From assembly GCA_015178975.1 (NCBI GenBank), contig WHVD01000004.1:620001-684000 (forward strand): 64,000 nucleotides of DNA, written 5' to 3'. The number at the start of each line of letters is the position of its first letter. Positions within the stretch are counted from its first letter, which is position 1. Origin of the DNA: Hysterangium stoloniferum. Lineage: Eukaryota; Basidiomycota; Agaricomycetes; Hysterangiales; Hysterangiaceae. Both the position numbers and the translations under genes were made by a program. Under the pieces are notes generated by a model. That model had not been told where the DNA came from. It did not search any database and was given only the letters and a program-made list of their open reading frames with translations. Shown in pieces: positions 1 to 9,510 of this stretch.

Positions 1-302
1 CTCTCAGTGAGTTACCAATTGGGAACCAAAGGATAAGTTGAGAGTCAGGTCGAGGGATCGGAGACCGAGAGTGAGCGAGCGCAAGCAAAGGCGGAGAGTG
101 GAATACTTAGAGTGAGACTATGAGAGATGTGTACGAGTGTTCTGAGTTGATATTCTGATTGCCTTGTAGCTACATTACAGTTGGACTTAAATACTAGTTA
201 TCAGCATCTCGAAATACTATCTAAGGTAAAAGCAGAAATGTCCAATTAGTGACAAATAAACTTTGACTAGAAACCAGAGGGTTACAATATGATCAGAAGC
301 TG

Positions 303-1044
303 TGTTATGACCCTGTCACAACCCGACGGTCCCCGAGGTTATCACCACCTATCGACATTTCAAGTTATCACTCAAGTCATCATATCGGAAACCGTCAGTC
401 TCCCAATGCTGATGTATGCTTTTATGGTGATCAAACTCCATTTATGCCCCTGTCAAGATATACTCGTACTATCTGGTTATACTCTGATACATCCCCTTTT
501 ATTATGATGATCTGTTCAACCCTATGTTTCACATATGCCTATATAGACTTGTAATCCTCGGACTATTTCCTTTTCTCGTAATTCTGCTCTCGGTTAATCA
601 TGGCCTCCGGACTAATTGTAACCTTCCTGTTCCTGGTCAAGCTTATTTGTCAAATAATGTTTTCTGCTCTTCTCCTAGTTAGTATTTCCTAGACACTGAT
701 AACTTGTATATGAACTCACTGTAGTTGTAGTTACTAGGCAATCAGAATATCAACTCAGAATACCCACATACATCTCTAGAAGTCTCATACTAAGAATTCT
801 GCTCTCTGCCTCTGCATGTGCTTGCCCACTCTCGGTCTCCGACCCCTTGGCCCGACAATCGACTTATCCTTCAGTCCTGATCAGTAACTCACCGAGAGGT
901 AGTTGTTAGGACTAGTCTTTGCCCGTCTGAAATTTAAGGACACCCAACAGATATTTGCGAGGGCGCAGCATATAAGCTGAAGCCAAGTCCTTCCAATTGG
1001 TCCCTGTCAGCCTACCAACATCAGTCAGTTTTCAGTTCTTAACA
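303..1044 (+). mobile_element. Solo LTR, Gypsy family A
   Basis: A 742-bp LTR starting TGTTATGACC and ending TTCTTAACA. It has perfect 5-bp target duplications AGCTG at 298-302 and 1,045-1,049. No internal region is present, so it is the product of LTR-LTR recombination. It sits inside an older, oppositely oriented LTR of the same family. The family core ATAAGCTGAAGCC is at 972-984. Confidence 0.88.
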
Positions 1045-1328
1045 AGCTGTGATTAACCAAGAGCGGAATTATGAGAAAAGGAAATACTCCGAGAGCTACA
1101 AGTATATATGGGCATATGTGAAACATAGAGTAGAACAGATCATCATAATAAAAGGGGATGTATCAAAGCATAACCAGATGGTATGAGTATAACCTGACAG
1201 GGGTGTAGATAGGGTTTGATCGCCATGAAGGTATACATCAGTGTTGGTTTACTGATGGTTGCCGATACGATGACTTGGCTAGTAACTTGAAAATGCAGGC
1301 AGACGATAATATCATCAGGGGCCATCGG

Positions 1329-1732
1329 TGTGAGGAGTATGCTTTTACCACAGTTTCATTGTGGTAAAACACTCCTTTTATTTTATTTATATTTTACACA
1401 TTTTATTCATATTTTTCTATCCTTTATATTCTTCGAATATTGTACCATTTCATTAGTTTGAAGCTTTGTGTATACTTGTAGGTGCACTCGGCACCAAATA
1501 GAACTCAGACACACTTTTACCCAAGAACCACCACTCGTAAGACATAAACTAGGTGTACTATGAGTGGTGATCAGGGTAACGTGTCAGCTACTACATAGGT
1601 AGCAATATCTGAACTATCTAACACTTCTGGCCTCGAACTGTAACAGTCGAGGCCTCCACTCAAATCATCCATCTTCCCATTCTACTCATTTCTTTGTATA
1701 TAGAATGGTCAGAACTTATACCACTCTTCACA
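1329..1732 (+). mobile_element. Solo LTR, Gypsy family D
   Basis: A 404-bp LTR running from TGTGAGGAG to CTCTTCACA. It is flanked by ATCGG (1,324-1,328) and ATCAG (1,733-1,737), a target duplication with one transition. The end, and a middle block around 1,500-1,520, match the LTRs of the Gypsy-D element at 33,163 and 44,161. A hairpin with a 10-bp stem lies at 1,343-1,369. Confidence 0.72.
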
Positions 1733-1768
1733 ATCAGGTTGGGACAGGCTTGTGACATGGTCATAACA

Positions 1769-1938
1769 GTATCCCCCCATTTGGCCAAAATCCCAAGGAG
1801 GCCGAAATCTAGATCTTGTACATAAAACTTGTTGGGTATGGGTGGTGTGTCAAGACATCATGTGACCTGGTAAAAATTTACATATAAAAATTGAGGGGTG
1901 TTGGCACTTGAGATTTTAACTCTTTTCCTTCAACCTCG
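1769..1938 (+). promoter_or_regulatory. Promoter of the Gypsy-A antisense accessory gene
   Basis: The 170 bp between the LTR edge and the accessory ATG hold the motif GGCCAAAATCCCAAGGAGGC (1,783-1,802), matching a GCCGAAATCCCA-type motif at the same place in the Gypsy-B and Gypsy-C copies. A TATA box, TATAAAAA at 1,883-1,890, ends 49 nt before the ATG, as in the other two copies. A GTGTCAAGACATCATGTGA block is shared in similar form with the Gypsy-B copy. Transcription would run inward from the 3' LTR, antisense to pol. Confidence 0.6.
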
Positions 1939-2926
1939 ATGACCATGGGTTCAGGATTGAAGCCTTTTCCATCCAGGCCAACCATTGCCCCCTTATTGGA
2001 TCCAAGTGGACCCCTGAACACACAAGAGCGTCAAAGGCTTCTTGAAGAGAAGAAGAAGGCACACAAGGAGGAGGAATGTAGGGAAAGGGAAGAGCTGACG
2101 GTGATAGAGGTGGAGGAGAAAAGGTTGGCAGAGGAGGAGGTTGCTTGCAAGCATTGGGAGGCCAAGCTTGTGAAGAAGAAGCAATGGGAGGCTGATTGGG
2201 TGCGAGAAGAGGAGGTGAAAAAGAAGTGGGAGGGTAAAGTAAGTCAGAAGTTTTTCATTCTTGTAACCTTGCTGACATCCTTTACAGTGCAAGGCAGCGA
2301 CACCATCAGATTCCAATGACAAAGAGGATGGGGAGGATGAGGAGGAAGTGCTGGGGCCTTCGAGCCCATGTTCAGACTTCTAATATTTAGTTTTTATTTT
2401 ATTTTTTCAGTTATAGAAACAAAAATGGGCCCCCAAGGTGGGGCCAGAAAACAACCCAAAGTGCAATCGATGCACTAACTGTGGTTGGATTTGCCATCCA
2501 CAGGCCAATGGTTGGGGCAACACCTGTCAAGAGTGTGCCAATCAAAAACTCAGTTGCATCTTCCCAGATACCAACAGGAACAGGCCCTATCAAGAGCGGC
2601 AGGCAGATGCATTGGAGGAGCAAAATCAGCTCTTATGCATGTACTTCTTGGAGACTAGTCGGTTCCAACACAAACAACTGTGACAACAAGCATTGTTCAC
2701 TGAACAATTGTAATTGTTGGGCTTGGGGCTGGAGAAACAAACCAGCATCATAGAGTATCTTGGAGGAAAACTTGAACAGTATTTAGAGGTGTTGAGTTCC
2801 GATGAAGTTGGGCCAGGGGTTATGACTTTGGAGAAGGTCAGTGAGAAGGAGGTGTCAGTGGCTGTCAGTGAAGGGGAAATCTTGGAGGCTGGGGAAGGAG
2901 AGGTCGTAGAGGAGACTTATAGATAG
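1939..2926 (+). pseudogene. Antisense accessory gene of Gypsy-A: coiled coil plus six-Cys cluster (decayed)
   Basis: Three exons are readable. Exon 1 (1,939-2,238) encodes about 100 residues, the last 70 a charged coiled coil rich in E, K and R. Intron 1 is 2,239-2,287 (GTAAGT...TTTACAG). Exon 2 starts at 2,288 and is acidic. Its donor is degenerate (GTTCAG near 2,370). Exon 3 starts near 2,417 and carries six cysteines spaced C-X2-C-X6-C-X10-C-X2-C-X6-C (residues around CNRC...CQEC...LSC), the spacing of fungal Zn(II)2Cys6 clusters, then an acidic tail to 2,926. In-frame TGA (2,681) and TAA (2,711) break exon 3. Layout, intron positions and cluster match the genes at 18,222-19,206 and 48,759-49,870. 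Function is unknown; the cluster suggests DNA binding by inference only. Confidence 0.7.
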
Positions 2927-3019
2927 TTGAATATAATGGTTTTTTTCTTTTAAAACAAAACAAACAAAAAGTGAAAAACATAAGACATAGTCAGAAAGTG
3001 GTCAGTTACTGCATGAAAA

Positions 3020-3298
3020 TTAGAGAGAGCCTAAGGGACTACATTTGTTTGGGTATGCTTGATGAAAACCTAAGACAATTTCTGATGCATTGCTGAACTC
3101 TGTGGCTAGGATCCATGAAGTTTCTTCATCTGTACCTTCATAGCCAGCCCATTTAACCAAATAAAGTAACTTGCATGAGCATTGGTGATTGTCAATCTTG
3201 GAGTCTAGGATTTCTGATATCTCAAATTTGGGTTCTCTGTCAATAATCATGGGTAGTGGTGGTGGTGGTGGTGGTGGTTGTATGGTGCCCATGTACAT
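3020..3298 (-). pseudogene. Gypsy-A pol C-terminal fragment (chromodomain)
   Basis: The minus strand encodes the last about 90 residues of a Ty3/Gypsy polyprotein. A proline run and IIDREPKFEISEILDSKI are followed by a chromodomain (LLYLVKWAGYEGTDEETSWI), which in chromoviruses guides integration to modified chromatin. Nearly the same C-terminus ends pol in Gypsy-B (about 17,780-18,011) and Gypsy-C (49,973 side). Pol homology stops near 3,300, so the rest of the element was lost. The accessory gene at 1,939-2,926 converges on it from the other strand. Confidence 0.85.
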
Positions 3299-3984
3299 GA
3301 ACTACCTTTAGAGCTCCACTGAACACCCATCAGTCCAGTACCTCCATACATATGGCTACCCCTTTAGAAGTAACTGTTAACAATGACATCCTGATGAAAT
3401 CTCACAACTTCAGTAGACAGCTTGCTGAACACCTCAGTATGTCTTTACACAGCAGTTGAATATACTTAGTGTTTACTTTCCAATCACACTCACAGGGGTG
3501 TTCTGCAAAGGGTTATTCAACTGTTTCAACACAATGATGTCCTGAAGAGGATTAAGTAAAAGAGTAGGGGAACTCAAGTTGATATTCAGACTGAAGAACT
3601 ACAGTCAGTATCACATACAAGATGAGAGTTATATACTAAAAGTGAGATAGGTGATTGGAAAACTGATCACAGAGGTAAGAAGATAAACAGATCAAAGGAA
3701 GTATGCAATGAGATGGAGGGATGATAGGAACTAAATACAAAGTAATAGTAGAATACTAAAAGGGTTTGAGGTGGCAAATGGTGTGTACATGTAGAGTGGA
3801 TGATGGGAAAGCATTGGGATAGGAGCAGAACAGAATGATTAAAAGGATAACCTATAGTAAACCAAGTATTGGGTGCCAGGGGCAGTGATGCCATAGTTGG
3901 GGGTACCAATATGGGGAGGCCAGAGGTTTGTCAGAGTGAAAACAAGCTGCAGGGGCCCAAAAAGGTGAGGATCCTAACAAATGG
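3299..3984. other. No recognisable gene
   Basis: The stretch between the truncated Gypsy-A fragment and the dispersed repeat has only short open frames with no motif I recognise. It is AT-rich and lacks LTR ends. Confidence 0.5.
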
Positions 3985-4440
3985 GGATTGGATGCAGGTA
4001 CTCATCAGAATAAATGGAGTCCATATCCTTTTGTTCCCTACTCTTGGAATGAATGTATGTAATATTCCTGAACCAGAGGAAACTGAATATATGTACTTTA
4101 CTATCAATTTGAAAATCTGATACAGATTAATGCTCATACTTTCATGTAGCATGGGCCAGAATTTATTAAAGGCAGTAAACCAGTCACTCAAGAATCTCAC
4201 ATTTTCCCTCTAAATAGATGAAAACCCCAACCAGGTCAGAAACACAAAGCAGAGGGAATGTGTGAGTTTGAGAAGCAGTCTGAAAGAATATTCAGAAAAC
4301 AACCCAGGCCAAATTATAAAGAAACTTAAAGGTATCAAATATTTTAATGCAAATAAAAGATTCTGTATGTAATTTTCATTTTAAGAGCATATAACACAAT
4401 ATGGGACATTTCACACATAGTATTTGACATTTTTTAGAGT
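3985..4440. repeat. Dispersed repeat, copy 1
   Basis: This stretch, starting near GGGGATTGGATGCAGGTA, aligns by eye with about 29,805-30,139 continued at 30,978-31,105. The match runs through shared blocks such as TTCCCTACTCTTGGAATGAA, TTTCATGTAGCAT and TTTTCCCTCTAAATAGA. The second copy is interrupted by a solo LTR. Short peptides can be read in both copies but with stops and frame changes. I do not recognise the family. Confidence 0.6.
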
Positions 4441-4478
4441 CTCTGTCATCCACAAGTAAAGTTGTTTCAGTGTCACAG

Positions 4479-4508
4479 CAGTTACCTTCCTAATTAGGAA
4501 GGTAACTG
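4479..4508. repeat. Perfect 30-bp palindrome
   Basis: The 15-base arm CAGTTACCTTCCTAA is followed directly by its exact reverse complement, with no spacer. It lies about 45 bp from the Copia insertion point. It could be a joined transposon end, a MITE remnant or a cruciform. Confidence 0.85.
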
Positions 4509-4554
4509 TTGCATCATACAAGTTTTGATGTAAACCTAGAACCCATGTCAGTTA

Positions 4555-4882
4555 TGTAACAAAATATACTCAGTCAATACAATAGTATACTTTGACTATA
4601 TTTGTTACCTGTAACAAAATACGCTATGGTACATTTTGTGAGCTAAGAGAAAGGAGAAACAAGATGATTATGATATACCTCAGTTGATACAATAGTATAC
4701 TTCAACTGAGGTATGAAGCTACAAATACTGTGCTTAAATATACTACTGTCAATGTGACCATGTCACATTTGTATATGTGTCTAAGGTACCATTCCACTTG
4801 GTATGGCCATGTAGGCTTGATGTAGACTTGTGTGCTAGGTGTAAGGTTGACACAGACTCAGGCACTTGAGCCTATTTCAACA
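4555..4882 (-). repeat. Copia 3' LTR
   Basis: A 328-bp LTR running TGTTGAAATAG...TTTTGTTACA on the minus strand. Next to it at 4,883-4,895 the minus strand reads CCAGGGGGAGTG, a Copia-type polypurine tract. It matches the split LTR at 11,947-12,139 plus 20,241-20,370. Inverted repeats around AGTATACTTTGACT occur in both LTRs. Confidence 0.88.
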
Positions 4883-5032
4883 CTCCCCCTGGCTCAATGC
4901 ACTCTCGCACAGTCACAATGCGATGCACTGTTTGTTGAATACAGTTCTTACCAACAGCTTTGTGAACATCTCTGCAAGGTTATCAGCAGACGTGACTTGT
5001 TGTACCTCAATATCCCCTTCTTCAACCTGTTC

Positions 5033-6694
5033 TCATATGTAATGATAATGTATGTCAATATGCTTTACATGTGCATTGTGCTTTGTGTTTTTGGTTAGGA
5101 GTATGGCCCCCGAGTTATCATTATATAGCCTCACTGGCTTGGGCTGTGGGAAGCTGACTTCATCCATAGCTGTGTACATCCATAGGATCTGCTTCATGCC
5201 TCTGGTAAGTGCCATGTACTCTGCCTCTGTTGTGGATAGCTACTGTTGGTTGGTACTTGGAGCCCCATGCAGTAGGTTCCCTGGCTTGGATGAAGACATT
5301 CCCAGAGCAAGATTGCCACATATTGATATCACCAGTGTAATCCGCATTGAGGTACCCAATTTGGGAAAGTTCCTTGTTTGAGCCACCATATGTGATCCCA
5401 TAGTCAAGTGTTCCCCTGATATAATGCAGTACGTTGTTCCAGTGTGCTCTCCCTGGGTTCAAGGTGAACTTTCTGAGTGTGGTTACTGCATAGGAAAGGT
5501 CTGGTCTCATAGTGATCTGTGCATACATGATTGACCCTAACAGCTCATGATATGGCTTGTTCGAGATAAAGACACACTCCTCGACCATCTGTGGGGCCTG
5601 TTCCCTTGTCAATATGATGCCTGGGGGGTAAGGGTGTTGCATGAGGGTTCGATTCTACCATTCTGAAATGTTCAAGGACACATTCAAGGTATGCACATTG
5701 TGATATCCTTATTGTCCTGCACTCCCTATCTCTATCAATTTGTATCCCTAGGATGAGGTTGGCATCCCCCAGATCCTTCATCTCATAGGTCCACCCTAGT
5801 TCCTCCTTTGCTTGTTCGGCTTCTTTGGGAAAGGAGGATATCCCAGTTGTGTCATCAGTGTAAGTACTTGTTATGGTTGTGTGTCCATTTGCATGTCTGG
5901 AGCATACTGATGGGTCTGCCTTTGAGCAATAATATCCCAGCTCACCCATTTCTCTGTCAAGAGTACCCCACCAGTTGTTGGCACTGTCCATTGTGCCATA
6001 GAGTGTTCTTTCCAGTCATCCGACCTTTCCTGCTTCCTTTGCTCCATCAGGTAGTTCGATATATGTTGTGGCCTGGGGAATGGAGTTTAGGTACACTGTG
6101 ACATAGTTGATTTGCCAGGCTTCCATATTGGTTGCCATGGCAATCATGAGGTTCATTTGTAATGACTTGTACTGTACTACTGAGGCATATGTTTCGAAAA
6201 AATTGACACCAGGGATTTGAGTGAAGCCTTTAGCAATGAGTCATGCTTTGCATGTGGTGAGTTCACCATTTGTCATACTTATTTGCAAAGGTCCACTGGG
6301 TCTTTATTAATCTAGCACCCTTGGGGCAATCCACTACTGTCCACACTCCATGTTTCCTCATTATGGCCAACTCTTTGTTTATTGGGCCCTCCCGTATGTC
6401 AGGATGTGTCATCACCTCACTATATGTATTGGGGAGCCAAATGTTTCCCGGGTCTGGAACTGTTGTGTCTGTGTGGAAGGCTCTAACCTGGTCACTGTCA
6501 GTTGTGTGCATCCCATCATCCACCCATGCTTCTCCTGCTGCTTTAGCATCCCATATATTGTTCTCTGAGGTGATTGAGTCTTTGAGTGTCTGCATTCGCA
6601 TGGGGACACGCAATAAGTGGCATGGTATGATTTCCATTGTGGTTGTTTCTGGGATGTGCGGAGGTGTGTTGGTTGGTGGTATGTGGTCATGCAC
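5033..6694 (-). pseudogene. Copia reverse transcriptase-RNase H (decayed)
   Basis: On the minus strand, 6,694-6,263 encodes the start of the RT domain (GPINKELAIMRKHGVWTVVDCPKGARLIKTQW). Region 5,991-5,545 carries the palm with YTDD at the YVDD catalytic site and LGWTYEMKDLGDANLILGIQ. Region 5,642-5,033 carries the RNase H part with YHELLGSIMYAQITMRPDLS and LYNDNSGAILLTKN. The frames overlap and shift several times, and a stretch around 6,000-6,260 is poorly preserved. The role would be cDNA synthesis. No working product is expected. Confidence 0.85.
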
Positions 6695-6976
6695 TGGTAC
6701 TAATCCCCTGTGAGTCTCGTCTAGTTTCTCAATTTCTCACTAATTGGTGTGTCAAGTGTAACGTGATTCATCTCCCCCTCACTCAATACATCACTCAATG
6801 TTTTATGACTTTGGGTTTCCTCAAAGATCATGTCGCAAGAACGAAAAATGCGGTGGGTTTCTGGGTCATAAATTCAGTAGGCATCACATCTGAAATATCC
6901 TATGTGGGTGCCTTTTATTGAGTGTGGATCCAGTTTACTGAGCCCACCTCCAGCCTTGACTGGTATTTTGGCATAG

Positions 6977-7704
6977 TGTTATGACCATGTCACAACCTGA
7001 AGGTAACCAACAATACTACTGGCTTACAACACTAAGTTATTGTTCATGTCCTTGTATCAGCAACTGTCAGTATACCTGACACTGACATAAACTTTCACAG
7101 TGATCAACACCACTTACAACCCTGTCAAGTTATACTCATACTATCTGGTTATACTTTGATATGTCCTTCTAATCCTTTTGATGATCCATTTCACATATGC
7201 CTGTATATATACCTGTAACTCATGGACTGTTTCCTTTTTTGTAGTTACCACCCTCAGTATTCACAGCTTCTGACTTTATTGTAACCTTCCTGTTCTTGGT
7301 CAAGTTTATTTATTATTGGAGTATTTCCGCTCTTCCCTTAGTTAGTATTTTCTAGATGCCTATATAAACCCACTGTAATGTAGCTACTAAGCAATCAGAA
7401 TATCGACTTAGATACACCTCTAGTCTCTGACTCCGCTATCTGTTCATGACCTCCACATTCTGATGCCATCCAATTTCATGACCCAACCTACATTTATGAC
7501 TTTGACCTCAACTTCAATATTCATCACTTCAGTTTCCGACTATTTGCATATGGCTCAGTTTCCGATCACTGAGTATTACCCTATACATTTGAAATTTAAG
7601 GACATTCAATGGTACTTTTGTGAGGGTGCAGCACATAAGCTGAAGCCAAGTCTTTCCGTTTGGTCCCCATCGGTTCCCTGAACCTCCCGTTCCAGTTCTT
7701 AACA
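6977..7704 (+). mobile_element. Solo LTR, Gypsy family A (in Copia pol)
   Basis: A 728-bp LTR (TGTTATGACC...TTCTTAACA) with perfect CATAG duplications at 6,972-6,976 and 7,705-7,709. It is inserted between the Copia integrase and RT segments. The family core ATAAGCTGAAGCC is at 7,635-7,647. Confidence 0.88.
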
Positions 7705-7709
7705 CATAG

Positions 7710-8436
7710 GTGATACACCTGAGGGGTCACAAGTGAGAGATATTGGGTTTTTACCGTGCCATAACTCAAAAAGTGTCATGTTGGGGTGTCTGGTGGTGGG
7801 GATGAAGTCCATCACATATGTGATTGCTGCCACGATCTCACACCATAATGATGGTGGGAGGTTATTCTCATACATATCAGCAGATGCGTACTCTTTCAAT
7901 GATGGTGCAGTGACACTGTTCAACAATGCTGTTGGATGACGAGTAAGTGGTTGTGAGCTCATGTACTATGCCTTGTTTGCTGAGGTGTTTGTTCCATGAG
8001 GATTGGAGAATTCAGTTCCTTCATCTGTACATATGGTGTGCACCTTCTTTTTTGTTTAATGCTCAGTTAATGCCATGTAATGTTTAAATGCAGACAAAGT
8101 TGCTTTGGCTTCCTTAGTTGACAGGAAGAATACCTTATGGTGATTGCTATACCCATCGACACAGGGCATTATGTAGCTCCTACCACTAGTGGATTTTACT
8201 CAGGATGGTCCCCACAGATTGATGTAGGCACATTCCCCAATTTCTGTCTCTTATTCGTCATTAATGTAGAAAGGGTGGCAGGTGTGTTTCCCTATGATGC
8301 AGCCTTCTCATGTTTCTGGTTGAGTGGTTAGGGTGGTAATTTGCATCCTGCAGATGACATTGCATGTGGACATGCATTGAACAGTGTCATAGCTAATGTG
8401 GCCAAGGCATCAGTGCCAGGTGTTGATATCAGTAGG
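7710..8436 (-). pseudogene. Copia integrase fragment (decayed)
   Basis: The minus strand reads part of a Copia integrase core. The region near 8,170-8,060 resembles the conserved block around the second catalytic aspartate, with a stop in it. The later part (about 7,962-7,710) reads APSLKEYASADMYENNLPPSLW and NMTLFELWHGKNP, typical of the conserved Copia segment after the catalytic glutamate. Several stops and frameshifts are present. It lies directly downstream of gag-protease, as expected. Confidence 0.7.
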
Positions 8437-9508
8437 TCAGTCATGGGACTTGGCAGTGAGGGTGCTCATATTTGTGCCAGCCACAGTTGTTGGGTGCATG
8501 GTCATCTTGTGGGGCAAGGTGGTATTCGGGAGAGGGCCAGTTGGTGGGAAAACCTCGATCCTATACATTGATCCTTCTCCCTTCCCATACATAAATGGTC
8601 GACCATCTGGGCTAGTAAAGGTGACTCCTCCTCCTCCGAAAAGGGCATAGCATCCATTACTGTCAAGCTTCCTGATGGACACAAGGTTGTGCGATAGTGT
8701 TGGGCAGTGGAGTGCATCTCTAAAGGTGAGGTTTATGATATGTCCATCATACATACAGTGTTTATTGACCATCCCCTTTCCAAGTATTGGGAAAGTACTA
8801 CTGCTGTTTGCTGTGGACCCGCCCTTCCCTGTGTATGGCTCATACAACATGAAATCATTTATATTTATGAAGAAGTGGTCGCTTGCTACCGAGTCTGCAT
8901 AAGTGATGATTGTCAATGTTAGTGGGGCCACCTGTGTCATGAGTGCATGGAACTCCCCGGACCCGTGAGTAGAAGGCACTACTGCCACATTCACCATTGG
9001 CTTTGGGGGTGCATTGTTTGGTGGTTTCTGTTGTTGTGGGCTTTGGTTTCTGCCAGTTACAACCCCTTTCTTCCTCCACCAGTCTGGATACTGGCCTTCC
9101 ATCCCTCCTCCAAGTTTGAAGCATTTGTCGATGGTATGCCTTATGCACTTGCAGTTTGGATTAGTGCAGACATCAGTGGATCGGTTAGGTCTGGTTGTCG
9201 CAAGGGCTTGTGATGATTGGGGAGTTTGTTTTCTGTGCTGGGCAAGCATTGCGTCATATAAGGTAAGATTCACTATCACTTCCTGTGATGTTTTTAGGGA
9301 GAATAATGTGCCGATGACTACGTCCCACTCCTTGGGCATTGATGCAATTACAATTGTACAGAAAGTTGAGTTGCTCATTTTTCCTCCTTGTGCATTAACC
9401 TTTGTCCATCCCTCCCTCAACCTTGCAAAATGGGTTATGATATCCATGCCATCTGTATGTTTTAACCCACAAAGCTTGTTATCAGCATTTAGCAAACCTA
9501 TATCAGTG
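8437..9508 (-). pseudogene. Copia gag 3' part and protease
   Basis: A 352-residue open frame on the minus strand, entered from 9,508. It begins in the gag domain (KHTDGMDIITHFARLREGW), then has a cysteine-histidine knuckle (CTNPNCKCIRHTIDKC). Next comes a protease-like region whose active-site position reads ADSVAS rather than D-S/T-G, followed by the GAG-pre-integrase-like HNLVSIRKLDSNG. The altered protease site suggests an inactive enzyme. The 5' end of gag lies at 11,431-11,810, beyond an insertion. Confidence 0.8.
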
Positions 9509-9510
9509 TA

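Larger units (their letters stand above)
1..1768 (-). mobile_element. 3' LTR of a Gypsy-A element, split by two solo LTRs
   Basis: Read on the minus strand, 1,738-1,768, 1,050-1,328 and 1-302 form one LTR of the same family as the solo LTR at 303-1,044. It begins TGTTATGACC at 1,768. Its far end lies outside the window. It is broken by the solo LTR-A at 303-1,044 and the solo LTR-D at 1,329-1,732. The internal region of its element follows at 1,769-3,298, with a short polypurine tract (GGGGGGATAC on the minus strand) right next to the LTR, so this is the 3' LTR. The assignment rests on reading aligned blocks by eye. Confidence 0.75.
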
